From positions 1 to 51,332 of the forward strand of contig JAPLOZ010000034.1 in NCBI GenBank assembly GCA_026400435.1: a DNA stretch of 51,332 bases, read 5' to 3'. Made by a program: the position numbers and the translations under genes. Numbering within the stretch: position 1 is the first letter of the stretch; each line of letters opens with the position of its first letter. The DNA comes from Hyphomicrobiales bacterium. GTDB taxonomy: Bacteria > Pseudomonadota > Alphaproteobacteria > Rhizobiales > Rhizobiaceae. Under the pieces are notes generated by a model, which was not told where the DNA came from, made no database searches, and worked only from the letters and a program-made list of their open reading frames with translations. Of this stretch, positions 42,819 through 51,332 are shown in pieces.

Positions 42819-43628
42819 ATGATTGGGAGGATCAGGCTCGTTGCGGCGCTCGGCTGGGTGGCAGCCGTGACGATCGTGCTCGTGCCCCTGCAGCTGTTCG
42901 CCATGAAGACGAGGCTGTGGAGCCAGTGGAGCCTTCCGCGGCTCTGGCACAAGTCGAACATCGGAGCGCTGGGTTTTCGCGTCCATCAGCAGGGCGAACT
43001 GACCGAAATGCGGCCGCTGGTCGTTGCCGCCAACCACGTCTCGTGGACTGACATTTCGGTTATCGGCTCGCGCTGCGACGTCTCGTTCATCGCCAAGGCC
43101 GAAATGGCACGCTGGCCTGTGCTGGGCTGGCTTGCGGGGCTGCAGCGCACGATCTTCATCGAGCGCGACCGCAAGCGGACGTCCGGCGCGCAGGCCAGCG
43201 AAATCGCCCGGCGTCTGGCCGATGGCGACGCCGTTGTGCTCTTCGCCGAGGGAACGACCGGCGACGGCAACATGGTGCTGCCCTTCAAGAGCACGCTGTT
43301 CGGCGCTGCCACCATGGCGATCTCCCAGGGGGCGGTGGACCAGGTCTATATCCAGCCGGTGACGATAGCCTACACCCGCCTGCATGGCATCCCGATGGGC
43401 CGCAGGCACCGTCCGATCGCTGCCTGGATCGGCGACGCCGAAATGGTGCCGCATGCGGTCGGCTTGCTGAAGGAGGGGGCGGTGGACGTCGAACTTCACT
43501 TCGGCGAGGCAATCGCGTTCCTGCCGGGCGACGACCGCAAGGCGGCGACGCGGCGCGCCGAGGCCGACGTGCGGGAGATGCTGTTGGCGGCACTCGCCAA
43601 TCCGCGCGGTGGCGCGAAACGCGCCTGA
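42819..43628 (+). CDS. 1-acyl-glycerol-3-phosphate acyltransferase (PlsC/OlsA type)
   Basis: This 269-residue membrane-associated acyltransferase adds an acyl chain to lysophosphatidic acid or, in the OlsA role, to lyso-ornithine lipid. An N-terminal helix (about 5-28) anchors it. The catalytic NHxxxxD motif is His73-Asp78 in ANHVSWTD, followed by [10 protein letters not shown] and the substrate-binding [10 protein letters not shown] motif. Its place in the rimI to miaB string is as in other rhizobia, where this gene encodes OlsA (PlsC-like) in some species. Which substrate it uses here cannot be decided from sequence; olsB at 18149 needs such a partner. Confidence 0.92.
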   Translation: MIGRIRLVAALGWVAAVTIVLVPLQLFAMKTRLWSQWSLPRLWHKSNIGALGFRVHQQGELTEMRPLVVAANHVSWTDISVIGSRCDVSFIAKAEMARWPVLGWLAGLQRTIFIERDRKRTSGAQASEIARRLADGDAVVLFAEGTTGDGNMVLPFKSTLFGAATMAISQGAVDQVYIQPVTIAYTRLHGIPMGRRHRPIAAWIGDAEMVPHAVGLLKEGAVDVELHFGEAIAFLPGDDRKAATRRAEADVREMLLAALANPRGGAKRA

Positions 43629-43677
43629 GGCCAGAATCGTCTGTTTTTTGTCGCGGAAAGCCATTAGAAGCCGCCGC

Positions 43678-45081
43678 ATGAACGTTGAAGGCATCGAAGT
43701 CGCGCAGCACGGCGGCAAGTTGGACGGCGAGCCGGCGCCGCCCGCCGCCAGAAAGGTCTTTGTCAAGACCTATGGCTGCCAGATGAACGTCTACGACAGT
43801 CAGCGCATGTCCGATGCGCTGGCTGCCGATGGCTATACCGGCACCGACCGGATCGAGGACGCCGACCTCGTGTTGCTCAACACATGCCACATCCGGGAAA
43901 AGGCCGCCGAGAAGGTCTATTCCGAACTCGGCCGCATCAGGGACCTCAAGGCGGAGCGGGCGGGCAGGGGCATGGAAACGCTGGTAGCCGTGGCAGGTTG
44001 CGTTGCCCAGGCGGAGGGAGCAGAGATCATTCGCCGGCAGTCGGCCGTCGACCTCGTGATCGGGCCGCAGACCTACCACCGGCTGCCGCAGGCGCTGAGC
44101 AGGGCGCGGCGCGGCGAGAAGGTCGTCGAGACCGAATACGCCATCGAGGACAAATTCGAACAGCTGCCTTCGCCGCGCCGCGCCGCGATCGTTGGTCGTG
44201 GCGTGACCGCCTTCCTCACCGTGCAGGAGGGCTGCGACAAGTTCTGCACCTTCTGCGTTGTGCCCTATACGCGCGGCTCGGAAGTGTCGCGTCCCGTGCA
44301 GCAGATCATCGGCGAGGCGGAAAAGCTCGCGGAAGCCGGCGTGCGCGAGGTGACGCTGCTCGGCCAGAATGTTAACGCGTGGCACGGCGAGGGACCCGAC
44401 GGCAAGGAATGGGGTCTCGGGCGGCTACTGTTCAGGCTGGCGCGCATTCCCGGCATCGCGAGGCTCCGCTACACCACCAGCCATCCGCGCGACATGGATG
44501 ACGAATTGATCGAGGCGCATCGCGACCTGGCCGAACTGATGCCCTATCTGCATCTGCCAGTGCAGGCAGGGTCGGACCGCATCCTCAAGGCGATGAACCG
44601 GCGCCACAAGGCGGCCGACTACGTCAGGCTGGTCGAGCGCATACGTTCCGTGCGGCCGGACATGGCGATGTCCGGCGACTTCATAGTTGGCTTTCCCGGC
44701 GAAACCGACGCCGATTTCGAGGACACGATGGAACTGGTGAGGACGGTGCGTTACGCGCAGGCCTATTCGTTCAAGTATTCGCCGCGTCCCGGAACGCCGG
44801 GCGCCGCGATGAACGATCACGTTGCGGAAGCGGTCAAGGACGACCGCCTGCAGCGGCTCCAGGCGTTGCTTGGCGACCAGTTGCGCGCATTCAACGCCGG
44901 GATGGCCGGCAAGACCATGGACCTCCTCATCGAGAAGCCAGGACGCCGGCCCGGCCAGCGCGTTGGGAGATCTCCCTGGCTCCAGCCGGTGATTGTTGAT
45001 GAAACGGTCGGCGAAATCGGTGACATTGTCAGTGTGCGAATCACAGGGACAGGCAATAGTCTGTTCGCAGAGCCGGTCTGA
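43678..45081 (+). CDS. miaB: tRNA-2-methylthio-N6-dimethylallyladenosine synthase MiaB
   Basis: MiaB is a radical-SAM methylthiotransferase that completes ms2i6A37 in tRNA. The 467-residue protein has the two clusters: auxiliary-cluster cysteines Cys34, Cys70 and Cys108 (TYGCQMN, NTCHIRE, AGCVA) and the radical-SAM triad Cys186, Cys190 and Cys193 in [21 protein letters not shown] domain closes the protein ([13 protein letters not shown] onwards). The start at 43678 is 50 bases after plsC; the longer frame beginning at 43609 overlaps plsC and is rejected. No good ribosome-binding site is seen, only AGAAG nine bases upstream. Confidence 0.97.
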   Translation: MNVEGIEVAQHGGKLDGEPAPPAARKVFVKTYGCQMNVYDSQRMSDALAADGYTGTDRIEDADLVLLNTCHIREKAAEKVYSELGRIRDLKAERAGRGMETLVAVAGCVAQAEGAEIIRRQSAVDLVIGPQTYHRLPQALSRARRGEKVVETEYAIEDKFEQLPSPRRAAIVGRGVTAFLTVQEGCDKFCTFCVVPYTRGSEVSRPVQQIIGEAEKLAEAGVREVTLLGQNVNAWHGEGPDGKEWGLGRLLFRLARIPGIARLRYTTSHPRDMDDELIEAHRDLAELMPYLHLPVQAGSDRILKAMNRRHKAADYVRLVERIRSVRPDMAMSGDFIVGFPGETDADFEDTMELVRTVRYAQAYSFKYSPRPGTPGAAMNDHVAEAVKDDRLQRLQALLGDQLRAFNAGMAGKTMDLLIEKPGRRPGQRVGRSPWLQPVIVDETVGEIGDIVSVRITGTGNSLFAEPV

Positions 45082-45114
45082 ATGGTCGATGACCTGGCCA
45101 ACGAGGAGAGACGA

Positions 45115-46167
45115 TTGAGCGCCACCAAGCTTGAGAAGTCGCCCGCCAATCTGGCATCCGGGGCTTCCGATATGGCGCACATCGTCCTCACCTTCGACAA
45201 CAACCGCCTGGCAAGCGCGCTCTACGGCCAGTTCGACGAGAACCTTGCCCGGCTTGAACAAAAGCTCAGCGTCGACATCCGCTCGCGCGGCAACCAGCTC
45301 ACGATCAAGGGATCCTCCTCCGCCGCCGAACAGGCGCGCCGGGCGCTCGATAATCTCTACGGCATCCTGCAGAAGGGCGCCGACATCGGCCAGTCGGACG
45401 TCGACGGCGCCGTGCGGATGGCGATCGCGGCCGACGACCAGCTCACGCTGCCGACACTGGAGCGCAAGGGCAAGGTGTCCGCGGCGCAGATTTCCACGCG
45501 CAAGAAGACGATCTATGCCCGCTCATTGAACCAGGACGCCTATATGCGTGCCCTGGAGCGGGCCGAACTGGTGTTCGGCATCGGTCCGGCGGGCACCGGC
45601 AAGACCTATCTCGCGGTGGCGCACGCAGCCATGCTGCTGGAGCGCGGCATGGTCGAGCGCATCGTGCTCTCGCGGCCGGCCGTCGAGGCCGGCGAGCGGC
45701 TTGGCTTCCTGCCGGGCGACATGAAGGAGAAGGTCGACCCCTATCTTCGCCCGCTCTACGATGCGCTCTACGACATGATGCCGGCCGACAAGGTTGAGCG
45801 GGCGATAGCCGCCGAGGTGATCGAGATCGCGCCGCTTGCCTTCATGCGCGGCCGCACGCTGGCCCACTGCGCCGTCATCCTCGACGAGGCGCAAAACACT
45901 ACGCCCATGCAGATGAAGATGTTCCTGACCCGTCTCGGCGAAGGGTCGCGCATGATCGTCACCGGCGACCCGACGCAGATCGATCTGCCGTCGAACACCA
46001 AGTCGGGCCTCGTCGAAGCGCTGCGCATCCTGGACGGCGTTGCGGGCGCGGTAACGGTGCGCTTCAACGATACCGACGTCGTCAGGCATCCGATGGTCGC
46101 CGAGATCGTCAGGGCCTACGACCGCGACGCCAAGCTTTCGCGCGGGCTGGGTGCCGGCGAGGACTGA
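45115..46167 (+). CDS. PhoH-family ATPase
   Basis: PhoH proteins are ATPases with a P-loop of the RecD/UvrD-like group, involved in RNA processing with YbeY and MiaB partners. The protein of about 350 residues has a KH-like N-terminal segment with [17 protein letters not shown], then Walker [11 protein letters not shown], the [17 protein letters not shown] motif, Walker [13 protein letters not shown] and [13 protein letters not shown]. The start is TTG 45115, with AGGAGA six bases upstream; the ATG at 45082, directly after the miaB stop, is the alternative and adds 11 residues. miaB-phoH-ybeY is a widespread gene order. Confidence 0.94.
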   Translation: MSATKLEKSPANLASGASDMAHIVLTFDNNRLASALYGQFDENLARLEQKLSVDIRSRGNQLTIKGSSSAAEQARRALDNLYGILQKGADIGQSDVDGAVRMAIAADDQLTLPTLERKGKVSAAQISTRKKTIYARSLNQDAYMRALERAELVFGIGPAGTGKTYLAVAHAAMLLERGMVERIVLSRPAVEAGERLGFLPGDMKEKVDPYLRPLYDALYDMMPADKVERAIAAEVIEIAPLAFMRGRTLAHCAVILDEAQNTTPMQMKMFLTRLGEGSRMIVTGDPTQIDLPSNTKSGLVEALRILDGVAGAVTVRFNDTDVVRHPMVAEIVRAYDRDAKLSRGLGAGED

Positions 46168-46177
46168 GCCGGTCGTC

Positions 46178-46669
46178 ATGGCGTCCGCGCGCAAGCCGCC
46201 GATTTCGATCGACCTGACGGTCGAGGCGGGTGAGTGGCCTGCCCGGCGCAGCCTCCGCGCCCTCGTGCAGAAAGCGGTCGAAGCAGCGCTCGTCGAGGTG
46301 GGCGCGGCAACCGACGCGCCTTGCGAACTGGGCGTCGTCTTTACGGACGATGCCCATATCCGGGCGCTGAATGCCGCCTGGCGCGCCAAGGACAAGCCGA
46401 CCAACGTGCTGTCGTTTCCGGCGTTCAAGCTTTCGCCCGGAGACACGCTGCCGCCGCTGCTCGGCGACATCGTGCTGGCCGCCCAAACGGTTTCGCGCGA
46501 GGCCGAACTGGAAGGCAAGCCGCTCGGCCACCATATCAGCCATCTCGTGATTCACGGATTGTTGCATCTGCTCGGCCACGATCACGAGGAAGAGGGCGAG
46601 GCGGACAGGATGGAGGCGCTGGAACGGACCGCGCTTGCAAGACTTGCCATTCCCGATCCCTACGCGTAA
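46178..46669 (+). CDS. ybeY: Endoribonuclease YbeY
   Basis: YbeY is a single-strand-specific metallo-endoribonuclease that matures 16S rRNA and takes part in ribosome quality control. The protein of about 163 residues has the zinc-binding H-x3-H-x5-H motif at His126, His130 and His136 in [11 protein letters not shown], and the TNVLSFP and [10 protein letters not shown] motifs. The start at 46178 is chosen because family members begin within a few residues of it; a GTG at 46151 is in frame and overlaps the phoH end. It lies between phoH and corC, as usual. Confidence 0.95.
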   Translation: MASARKPPISIDLTVEAGEWPARRSLRALVQKAVEAALVEVGAATDAPCELGVVFTDDAHIRALNAAWRAKDKPTNVLSFPAFKLSPGDTLPPLLGDIVLAAQTVSREAELEGKPLGHHISHLVIHGLLHLLGHDHEEEGEADRMEALERTALARLAIPDPYA

Positions 46670-46674
46670 CAGGA

Positions 46675-47772
46675 ATGGAAACCAACCAGACGACGATGAA
46701 CGACACTCCAGAGTCTTCCGCACGCCCCGAAACAGGCGGTGCGAACGCCGAAAAGACGGAAGAGGGGCCGAGTTCGACTCCCGCACAGCCCGTTGCCTCG
46801 GCCATGACGGCCGATGCCGCCGCCCCGCGCTCAACATTTCTCGACCGCCTCGCAAGCCTGTTCAGGCAAAAGAATGGCTCAAGTCTGCGCGAGGAAATCG
46901 CCGACGCCCTCGCCGAAACCGAGGCCGGCCCGGCGTCCTTCTCGCCCAACGAGCGGGCCATGCTCCACAATATCCTGCGCCTGCGTGAGGTCCGCGTCGA
47001 AGACGTCATGATCCCGCGCGCCGACATCGAGGCGGTAGAAATCAACATCACCCTCGGCGCCTTGCTCAACATCTTCGAGCAGTCCGGCCATTCGCGGATG
47101 CCGGTCTATTCCGAGACGCTCGACGATCCCAGAGGCATGGTCCATATCCGCGACGTCCTGGCGCACATTACGAAACTCGCCCGCGCCAAGAAGTCCAGGG
47201 GCGCCCGCAAGACCGTTGTGCCGGCCCTCGATTTTGCCAACGTCGACCTGACCAGGACGATCGGCGACCTCGGCCTCATGCGAACGGTGCTTTTCGTGCC
47301 GCCGTCCATGCTGGCCTCCGACTTGATGGGCCGCATGCAGGCGAGCCGCACGCAGATGGCGCTTGTGATCGATGAATATGGCGGTACCGACGGGTTGGTC
47401 TCGCTCGAGGACATTGTCGAGATGGTGGTCGGCGACATCGAGGACGAGCACGACGACGAGCAGCCGTTGATCACGCAGGCCGGCGATGGCGTCTATATCG
47501 TCGACGGCAAGGGCGAGATCGACGAGGTCGCAAAGCTTATCGGCGACGACTTCAAGGCGGGCGACCACGGCGAGTATGTCGACACGATCGGCGGGATGAT
47601 CTTCAACACGCTGGGCCGCGTGCCGGTGCGCGGCGAGGTCGTCAAACCGGTTCCGGGCTTCGAGTTCCACGTGCTCGACGCCGATCCGCGGCGCGTCAAG
47701 CGGGTTCGCATCGTCGACATCGGCAAGGCCGAGCGCCGGCGCCGTGCGTCGCGCGTCGAACAGCCCTCCTGA
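46675..47772 (+). CDS. corC: CorC/HlyC-family CBS-domain protein
   Basis: The protein has about 365 residues: a disordered acidic N-terminus (1-60), a pair of CBS domains and a C-terminal CorC_HlyC domain. It lacks the DUF21 membrane domain of hemolysin-like proteins. CBS motifs are RVEDVMIPRADIEAVE, SRMPVYSETLDDPRGMVHIRDVL, TVLFVPPSMLASDLMGRMQ and QMALVIDEYGGTDGLVSLEDIVEMVVGD-type segments. The family is linked to magnesium/cobalt efflux or to Lnt-dependent envelope function; the precise role is unknown. The ATG at 46675 sits directly after AGGA, so the ATG at 46696 may be the true start. lnt follows 113 bases on. Confidence 0.9.
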   Translation: METNQTTMNDTPESSARPETGGANAEKTEEGPSSTPAQPVASAMTADAAAPRSTFLDRLASLFRQKNGSSLREEIADALAETEAGPASFSPNERAMLHNILRLREVRVEDVMIPRADIEAVEINITLGALLNIFEQSGHSRMPVYSETLDDPRGMVHIRDVLAHITKLARAKKSRGARKTVVPALDFANVDLTRTIGDLGLMRTVLFVPPSMLASDLMGRMQASRTQMALVIDEYGGTDGLVSLEDIVEMVVGDIEDEHDDEQPLITQAGDGVYIVDGKGEIDEVAKLIGDDFKAGDHGEYVDTIGGMIFNTLGRVPVRGEVVKPVPGFEFHVLDADPRRVKRVRIVDIGKAERRRRASRVEQPS

Positions 47773-47885
47773 CGGCGGTTCATTCCAGTCGAGAAACGCT
47801 CTAACCTGACGCCGGTGATTCTCTGGTTGCGCGGCCCGTTTGTCGCGACGATCACGGCGAAGCTCTAATTGGGACGGAACCGCGC

Positions 47886-49472
47886 ATGGAGCGCCTGGCG
47901 GGGCGGATAATTCTGCTTTGGGGCTGGCGCAGGCTGGCTCTCGCCTTCGTTGCCGGCGCCTTGCTGGTGTTGACGCAGGCCCCCTACGACTTCTTCGCCG
48001 CCGGGTTTGTCGCATTTCCCGTGCTCGTCTGGCTGATCGACGGACTGCCGGGGGAATCGGCCGCCAATCCGCTCAAACGCCTCAAGCCCGCCTTCGCCAT
48101 AGGATGGTGGTTCGGCTTCGGCTATTTTCTGGCCGGGCTGTGGTGGATCGGCGGCGCGGTGCTGGTGGAGGCCGACAGCTTCGCCTGGGCGTTGCCCTTC
48201 GCCGTTCTCGGCGTTCCGCTCGTCTTGGCCTTCTTCTACGGCTTTGCGACGGCCGTGGCGCGCTTGCTCTGGACTGACGGGGTCGCCCGGATCGCGGCGC
48301 TGGCTTTCGGCTTCGGTCTTGCCGAATGGCTGCGCGGCTTCCTTCTGACAGGGTTTCCTTGGAATCCGGTCGGGATGGGCGCGATGCCCACGCCGCTGCT
48401 GATGCAGAGCGTGTCCGTCACCAGCATGATCGGCATGAATGCGCTTGCGGTGTTCGTCTTCGCGATGCCGGCGCTGCTCGCGGCGCGTCGCGGCCGCCGT
48501 GCCGGACTGATCCTTGCCGTGGTCCTGGTCGCCGCCCATGTCGCGTTCGGCTATGCCCGGCTGAATGCGCCGCCTGCGGCATCCTCCACGAAACTCGCCG
48601 TGCGGATCGTCCAGCCGTCGATAGATCTGTCCGAGAAATGGGACGAAAGCGTCCGCGACCGCGTCTTCAAGACGACGATGGATCTGTCCGCCCGTCCGCC
48701 CCAGGCCGGAGCCCATCAACCTCAGTTGATCCTCTGGCCGGAAACGTCGGTGCCGTTCTTCTTCACCGAGCGGCCCGATGCGCTAGCCGCCATCGGCGAG
48801 ATGCTGAAACCGGGACAGATGCTGGTCGTAGGCGCGGTCCGGGAGGAAGCAGCGGCGGGCGCCACGCCGCTCTATTACAATTCGGTGGTCGCCATCGATG
48901 GTTCGGGCGCGATCGCGGATGCTGTGGATAAGGTGCACCTTGTACCGTTCGGCGAATACATTCCCTTCGCCGGGCTCGCGTCACGCCTCGGCATTGGACA
49001 ATTGGTCGCGGGTCCGATGAATTTCATTCCCGGCAGCCAGCGACACCCGCTGGTCCTGCCGGGCGGCGTCAAGGCTTCCGCATTTGTCTGCTACGAAATA
49101 ATTTTTCCTGAGCTTATACAGGTTGACGTTGCGTCAACCGGTATTATTGTCAATCTCACGAATGATGCATGGTTCGGGGAAACGCCGGGTCCATACCAGC
49201 ATTTCCGGCAGGCGCAGGTGCGGGCGGTCGAAAATGGCTTGCCTCTTGTGCGTGCGGCCAACAACGGCATTTCGGGCGCAATCGATGCGCGGGGAAGGGT
49301 TTTGGACGGGCTCGCGCTCAATGTCAGGGACAGCCTAGACGTCGAGATCGATGTTCCCGATCCGCATGCCGCGCTTGTTCCGCAGCGTCAGCTTGTGGGC
49401 TTTGCGATCGTCGCGGTTTTCGCCGCATTCGCGTTCGCAGGATTGCTGTTCCGCCGGTTCAGGGCGAATTGA
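47886..49472 (+). CDS. lnt: Apolipoprotein N-acyltransferase Lnt
   Basis: Lnt adds the third acyl chain to lipoproteins on the periplasmic face of the inner membrane. The 528-residue protein has eight or so hydrophobic helices (the first six before about 225, the last at about 503-522) around a nitrilase domain. The catalytic triad is visible: Glu286 in ILWPETSVP, Lys349 in [12 protein letters not shown] and Cys402 in [10 protein letters not shown]. The rhizobial gene is known as actA, which is needed for acid tolerance in Sinorhizobium. The phrR/praR-type regulator follows directly, as in that locus. Confidence 0.96.
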   Translation: MERLAGRIILLWGWRRLALAFVAGALLVLTQAPYDFFAAGFVAFPVLVWLIDGLPGESAANPLKRLKPAFAIGWWFGFGYFLAGLWWIGGAVLVEADSFAWALPFAVLGVPLVLAFFYGFATAVARLLWTDGVARIAALAFGFGLAEWLRGFLLTGFPWNPVGMGAMPTPLLMQSVSVTSMIGMNALAVFVFAMPALLAARRGRRAGLILAVVLVAAHVAFGYARLNAPPAASSTKLAVRIVQPSIDLSEKWDESVRDRVFKTTMDLSARPPQAGAHQPQLILWPETSVPFFFTERPDALAAIGEMLKPGQMLVVGAVREEAAAGATPLYYNSVVAIDGSGAIADAVDKVHLVPFGEYIPFAGLASRLGIGQLVAGPMNFIPGSQRHPLVLPGGVKASAFVCYEIIFPELIQVDVASTGIIVNLTNDAWFGETPGPYQHFRQAQVRAVENGLPLVRAANNGISGAIDARGRVLDGLALNVRDSLDVEIDVPDPHAALVPQRQLVGFAIVAVFAAFAFAGLLFRRFRAN

Positions 49473-49497
49473 CAGGACGTATATTAGAAACTCATAG
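49468..49497 (+). promoter_or_regulatory. Weak promoter candidate for the phrR/praR-type gene
   Basis: ATTGACA at 49468-49474 overlaps the lnt stop codon and is a good -35. The best -10 at 17 bases is CTCATA (49491-49496), which is poor. An AT-rich TATATTAG at 49480-49487 lies too close to be its partner but has no other -35. Transcription from lnt is equally possible. Confidence 0.25.
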
Positions 49498-49603
49498 TGG
49501 ATCACCTGTTCGGGGGGTTGCGGCACTTGCGGCGTTGGGGCTGTGGGGGCTGCGGAAAAACCAAAAGCAAATCGAAAAGCCGGCGGCGACCGGCGAGGAC
49601 AAA

Positions 49604-50026
49604 ATGATAAATAAGGACAACAAGAAGAAGCCGAATCCGACTGATTTGCATGTTGGAAGCAGGATAAGGCTTCGCCGCAACATGCTGGGCATGAGCCAGG
49701 AGAAGCTGGGCGAAAACCTCGGCATCACCTTCCAGCAGATTCAGAAATACGAGAAGGGCACCAATCGCGTCGGCGCCAGCCGGCTGCAGGCGATCGCGAC
49801 GATCCTCGGCGTCCCGCCCGCGTTCTTTTTCGAAGATCTGCCCGGCGACAAGACGGGTGCGTCCGCGGGGTTTGCCGAGGATGCATCGACGATGTCCGCG
49901 CTCGATTTCGTGACCAGCGCCGAAGGTCTCCAGCTCAACCGCGCCTTCGTCAGGGTGTCCGATCCAAAGGTGCGCCGCCGCATTATCGATCTCGTGAAGA
50001 GCCTCGCGGGAGACGGCGCGGACTGA
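49604..50026 (+). CDS. phrR: XRE-family regulator of the PhrR/PraR type
   Basis: This 140-residue protein has an N-terminal helix-turn-helix of the Cro/XRE class (about 13-70). The core HVGSRIRLRRNMLGMSQEKLGENLGITFQQIQKYEKGTNR-type region is very close to what I recall of rhizobial PraR/PhrR. PhrR is acid-induced and lies after actA (lnt) in Sinorhizobium; PraR represses surface-attachment and quorum-sensing genes in Rhizobium. The start has a GAGG site six bases upstream. The C-terminal 70 residues form a helical part ending IIDLVKSLAGDGAD. No CAAC-N9-GTTG operator, the PraR site that I recall, was seen in its own upstream region. Confidence 0.85.
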   Translation: MINKDNKKKPNPTDLHVGSRIRLRRNMLGMSQEKLGENLGITFQQIQKYEKGTNRVGASRLQAIATILGVPPAFFFEDLPGDKTGASAGFAEDASTMSALDFVTSAEGLQLNRAFVRVSDPKVRRRIIDLVKSLAGDGAD

Positions 50027-50048
50027 AACGTCCAGGGCCGCGTTCCAG

Positions 50049-50083
50049 ACAGTGCCTTCCGCCGGCAAAACAGTTCCTTCCGC
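50049..50083 (+). repeat. Two direct 14-base repeats, 21 bases apart, upstream of metK
   Basis: ACAGTGCCTTCCGC (50049-50062) and ACAGTTCCTTCCGC (50070-50083) differ at one base and start 21 bases apart, which is two turns of the helix. They lie 25 bases before the -35 of the likely metK promoter, where an activator or repressor could bind. Confidence 0.6.
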
Positions 50084-50107
50084 GGGGCCCCATATGGTCA
50101 AACCCTG

Positions 50108-50137
50108 CTTGACGAGTGAGGGCGTGCATCGCTAACA
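50108..50137 (+). promoter_or_regulatory. Candidate sigma-70-type promoter of metK
   Basis: CTTGAC (50108-50113) is an exact rhizobial -35. CTAACA at 50132-50137, 18 bases on, is an acceptable -10. Transcription would begin near 50144 and give a leader of about 48 bases. Confidence 0.4.
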
Positions 50138-50191
50138 CCAAGCCGCCCGAAGTCGGCCTTTTGCCGGCCGGCCGTTCAACAGGGGACATCC

Positions 50192-51332
50192 GTGACGCGG
50201 CAGAATTATCTCTTCACCTCGGAATCGGTGTCCGAGGGCCATCCCGACAAGGTCTGTGACCGCATCTCGGACGAAATCGTCGATCTGGTGTATCGCGAGG
50301 TGAAGAAAGTCACGCCGGCTGACGCCAGACGCTACAAGGACGTCGCGGTGTCGGACCCGTGGATGGTTCGCGTTGCCTGCGAAACGCTGGCAACCACCAA
50401 TCGCGTCGTCATAGCCGGCGAGGTGCGCGTCCCTCACACCCTGCTGAAGAAGGACAAGGACGGTAACGTCCTGATCGATGCCGCCAATCATCCGGTGATC
50501 AACCCTTCGAAATTCAAGTCGGTCGCGCGCAAGGCGATCCGCGCCATCGGCTACGAGCAGAGCGGCTTCCATTGGAAGAAGGCCCGGATCGACGTGCTGC
50601 TGCACGGCCAGTCGCCCGACATCGGACAGGGCGTCGACAATGCCGCCGACCGCCAGGGCGAGGAGGGCGCGGGCGACCAGGGAATCATGTTCGGCTACGC
50701 CTGCCGCGAGACTCCCGACCTCATGCCGGCGCCGATCTACTATAGCCACAAGATTCTGGAATTGCTGTCGGCCGCGCGTCACGCAGGCCAGGGCGACGCC
50801 GGCAAGCTTGGCCCGGACGCCAAGAGCCAGGTCACGGTCAGGTATGTCGACGGCAAGGCGGCGGAAGCCACCTCGATCGTGCTGTCGACCCAGCACATGG
50901 ACGCCAGCTGGGATTCCAAGAAGGTTCGCAAGGTGGTCGAGCCCTATATCCGCGAGGCGCTAGGCGACCTCAAGATCGCCAAGAACTGCAACTGGTACAT
51001 CAATCCGACGGGCAAGTTCGTCGTCGGTGGGCCTGACGGCGACGCCGGCCTCACCGGCCGCAAGATCATCGTCGACACCTATGGCGGCGCGGCTCCGCAC
51101 GGCGGCGGCGCGTTTTCGGGCAAGGACACCACCAAGGTCGATCGCTCTGCGGCTTACGCGGCGCGCTATCTCGCGAAGAATGTCGTGGCTGCCAAGCTTG
51201 CCGACCGCTGCACCATCCAGCTCTCCTACGCCATTGGCGTCGCACAGCCGCTGTCGGTCTATGTCGATCTGCACGGCACCGGCAAGGTTGACGAGGCCAA
51301 GCTCGAGGAGGCGCTGCGCGAGGTTATGGATC
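50192..51332 (+). CDS. metK: S-adenosylmethionine synthetase, 5' part
   Basis: MetK makes SAM from methionine and ATP. The first 380 codons are present and the gene runs off the end of the window. The start is GTG 50192, with AGGGGA five bases upstream. Signature motifs are [17 protein letters not shown] (catalytic His near 15 and Asp), [27 protein letters not shown] and the C-terminal [25 protein letters not shown], which form the active site. Rhizobial MetK carries extra loops, including the [20 protein letters not shown] insertion seen here. No SAM-responsive leader was recognised in the 165 bases upstream. Confidence 0.97.
   Translation, partial: MTRQNYLFTSESVSEGHPDKVCDRISDEIVDLVYREVKKVTPADARRYKDVAVSDPWMVRVACETLATTNRVVIAGEVRVPHTLLKKDKDGNVLIDAANHPVINPSKFKSVARKAIRAIGYEQSGFHWKKARIDVLLHGQSPDIGQGVDNAADRQGEEGAGDQGIMFGYACRETPDLMPAPIYYSHKILELLSAARHAGQGDAGKLGPDAKSQVTVRYVDGKAAEATSIVLSTQHMDASWDSKKVRKVVEPYIREALGDLKIAKNCNWYINPTGKFVVGGPDGDAGLTGRKIIVDTYGGAAPHGGGAFSGKDTTKVDRSAAYAARYLAKNVVAAKLADRCTIQLSYAIGVAQPLSVYVDLHGTGKVDEAKLEEALREVMD

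Noticed and set aside
42812..42826. TGGCAC-N5-TTGG, close to a sigma-54 promoter, near the plsC-type gene
   Set aside because: It overlaps the start codon at 42819, so it could not drive that gene, and the -12 element lacks the essential GC.
50027..50191. SAM or SAH riboswitch in the metK leader
   Set aside because: The predicted leader is only about 48 bases and I saw no conserved SAM-II, SAM/SAH or SAH core. A covariance search would settle it.
1..51332. CRISPR arrays, tRNA or rRNA genes, insertion sequences, prophage genes
   Set aside because: No regular spacer-repeat array, no cloverleaf or rRNA-like stretch, and no transposase, integrase or phage structural protein was found on either strand.

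Overview
The window is chromosomal DNA of a GC-rich alphaproteobacterium of the order Hyphomicrobiales (Rhizobiales), most like Mesorhizobium and relatives in Phyllobacteriaceae. This rests on gene order (lptC-lptA-lptB-rpoN-hpf-ptsN; tsaB-rimI-plsC-miaB-phoH-ybeY-corC-lnt-phrR/praR-metK; sppA-ihfB-lapA), on the ornithine-lipid gene olsB, on the Hsp20/DUF1150 pair and on the protein sequences. No genus was confirmed by a search. No tRNA, rRNA, CRISPR array, prophage or insertion sequence was seen.

Layout. 1-2031: end of sulfur assimilation (cysH, DUF934), a small hypothetical gene, and grpE behind a sigma-32-like promoter. 2032-9813: a more accessory stretch with a frameshifted metallophosphoesterase remnant, an HdeD-like membrane protein, an AI-2E-family permease, an OprB-type porin followed by a CoA-transferase-family protein carrying a Tat-type signal peptide, a lone polysaccharide flippase and a small secreted protein. 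9814-14514 (minus): AbgT-family transporter, M20 peptidase and an SLC13 permease with RCK_C domains. 14985-17923: a beta-helix-like membrane protein and a lipoprotein alpha/beta hydrolase. 18149-26722 (minus): olsB, a hybrid histidine kinase, lspA, two RNA methyltransferase-type genes, an ornithine cyclodeaminase homologue, lapA, ihfB and sppA.

26946-32032 (plus) is the conserved LPS-transport/sigma-54/nitrogen-PTS block, closed by a clear intrinsic terminator. Then come hsp20 and DUF1150 (minus) behind a sigma-32 promoter and a candidate ROSE RNA thermometer, a nucleoside hydrolase, a short RlpA-like protein and an ATP-grasp protein. 35827-39053 (minus) is a tightly overlapping four-gene sugar operon (SDR, DgoK, DgoA, SMP-30 lactonase) that fits a De Ley-Doudoroff-type galactose route but lacks the dehydratase here. 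39302-51332 (plus) holds malate synthase G and the housekeeping run from tsaB to metK, which leaves the window unfinished.

How the genes work together. Envelope biogenesis dominates: lspA and lnt process lipoproteins, lptCAB carries LPS, olsB and plsC make membrane lipids, and sppA clears signal peptides. A second theme is stress and nitrogen/carbon signalling: rpoN, hpf, ptsN, hsp20, grpE and phrR/praR beside lnt (the rhizobial actA acid-tolerance locus). The least explained parts are the Tat-targeted CoA-transferase beside the porin, the beta-helix protein/lipoprotein hydrolase pair, and several regulatory motifs: a ROSE candidate, an inverted repeat over the rpoN -35, 21-bp-phased repeats upstream of metK, and a PHO-box-like site upstream of olsB.
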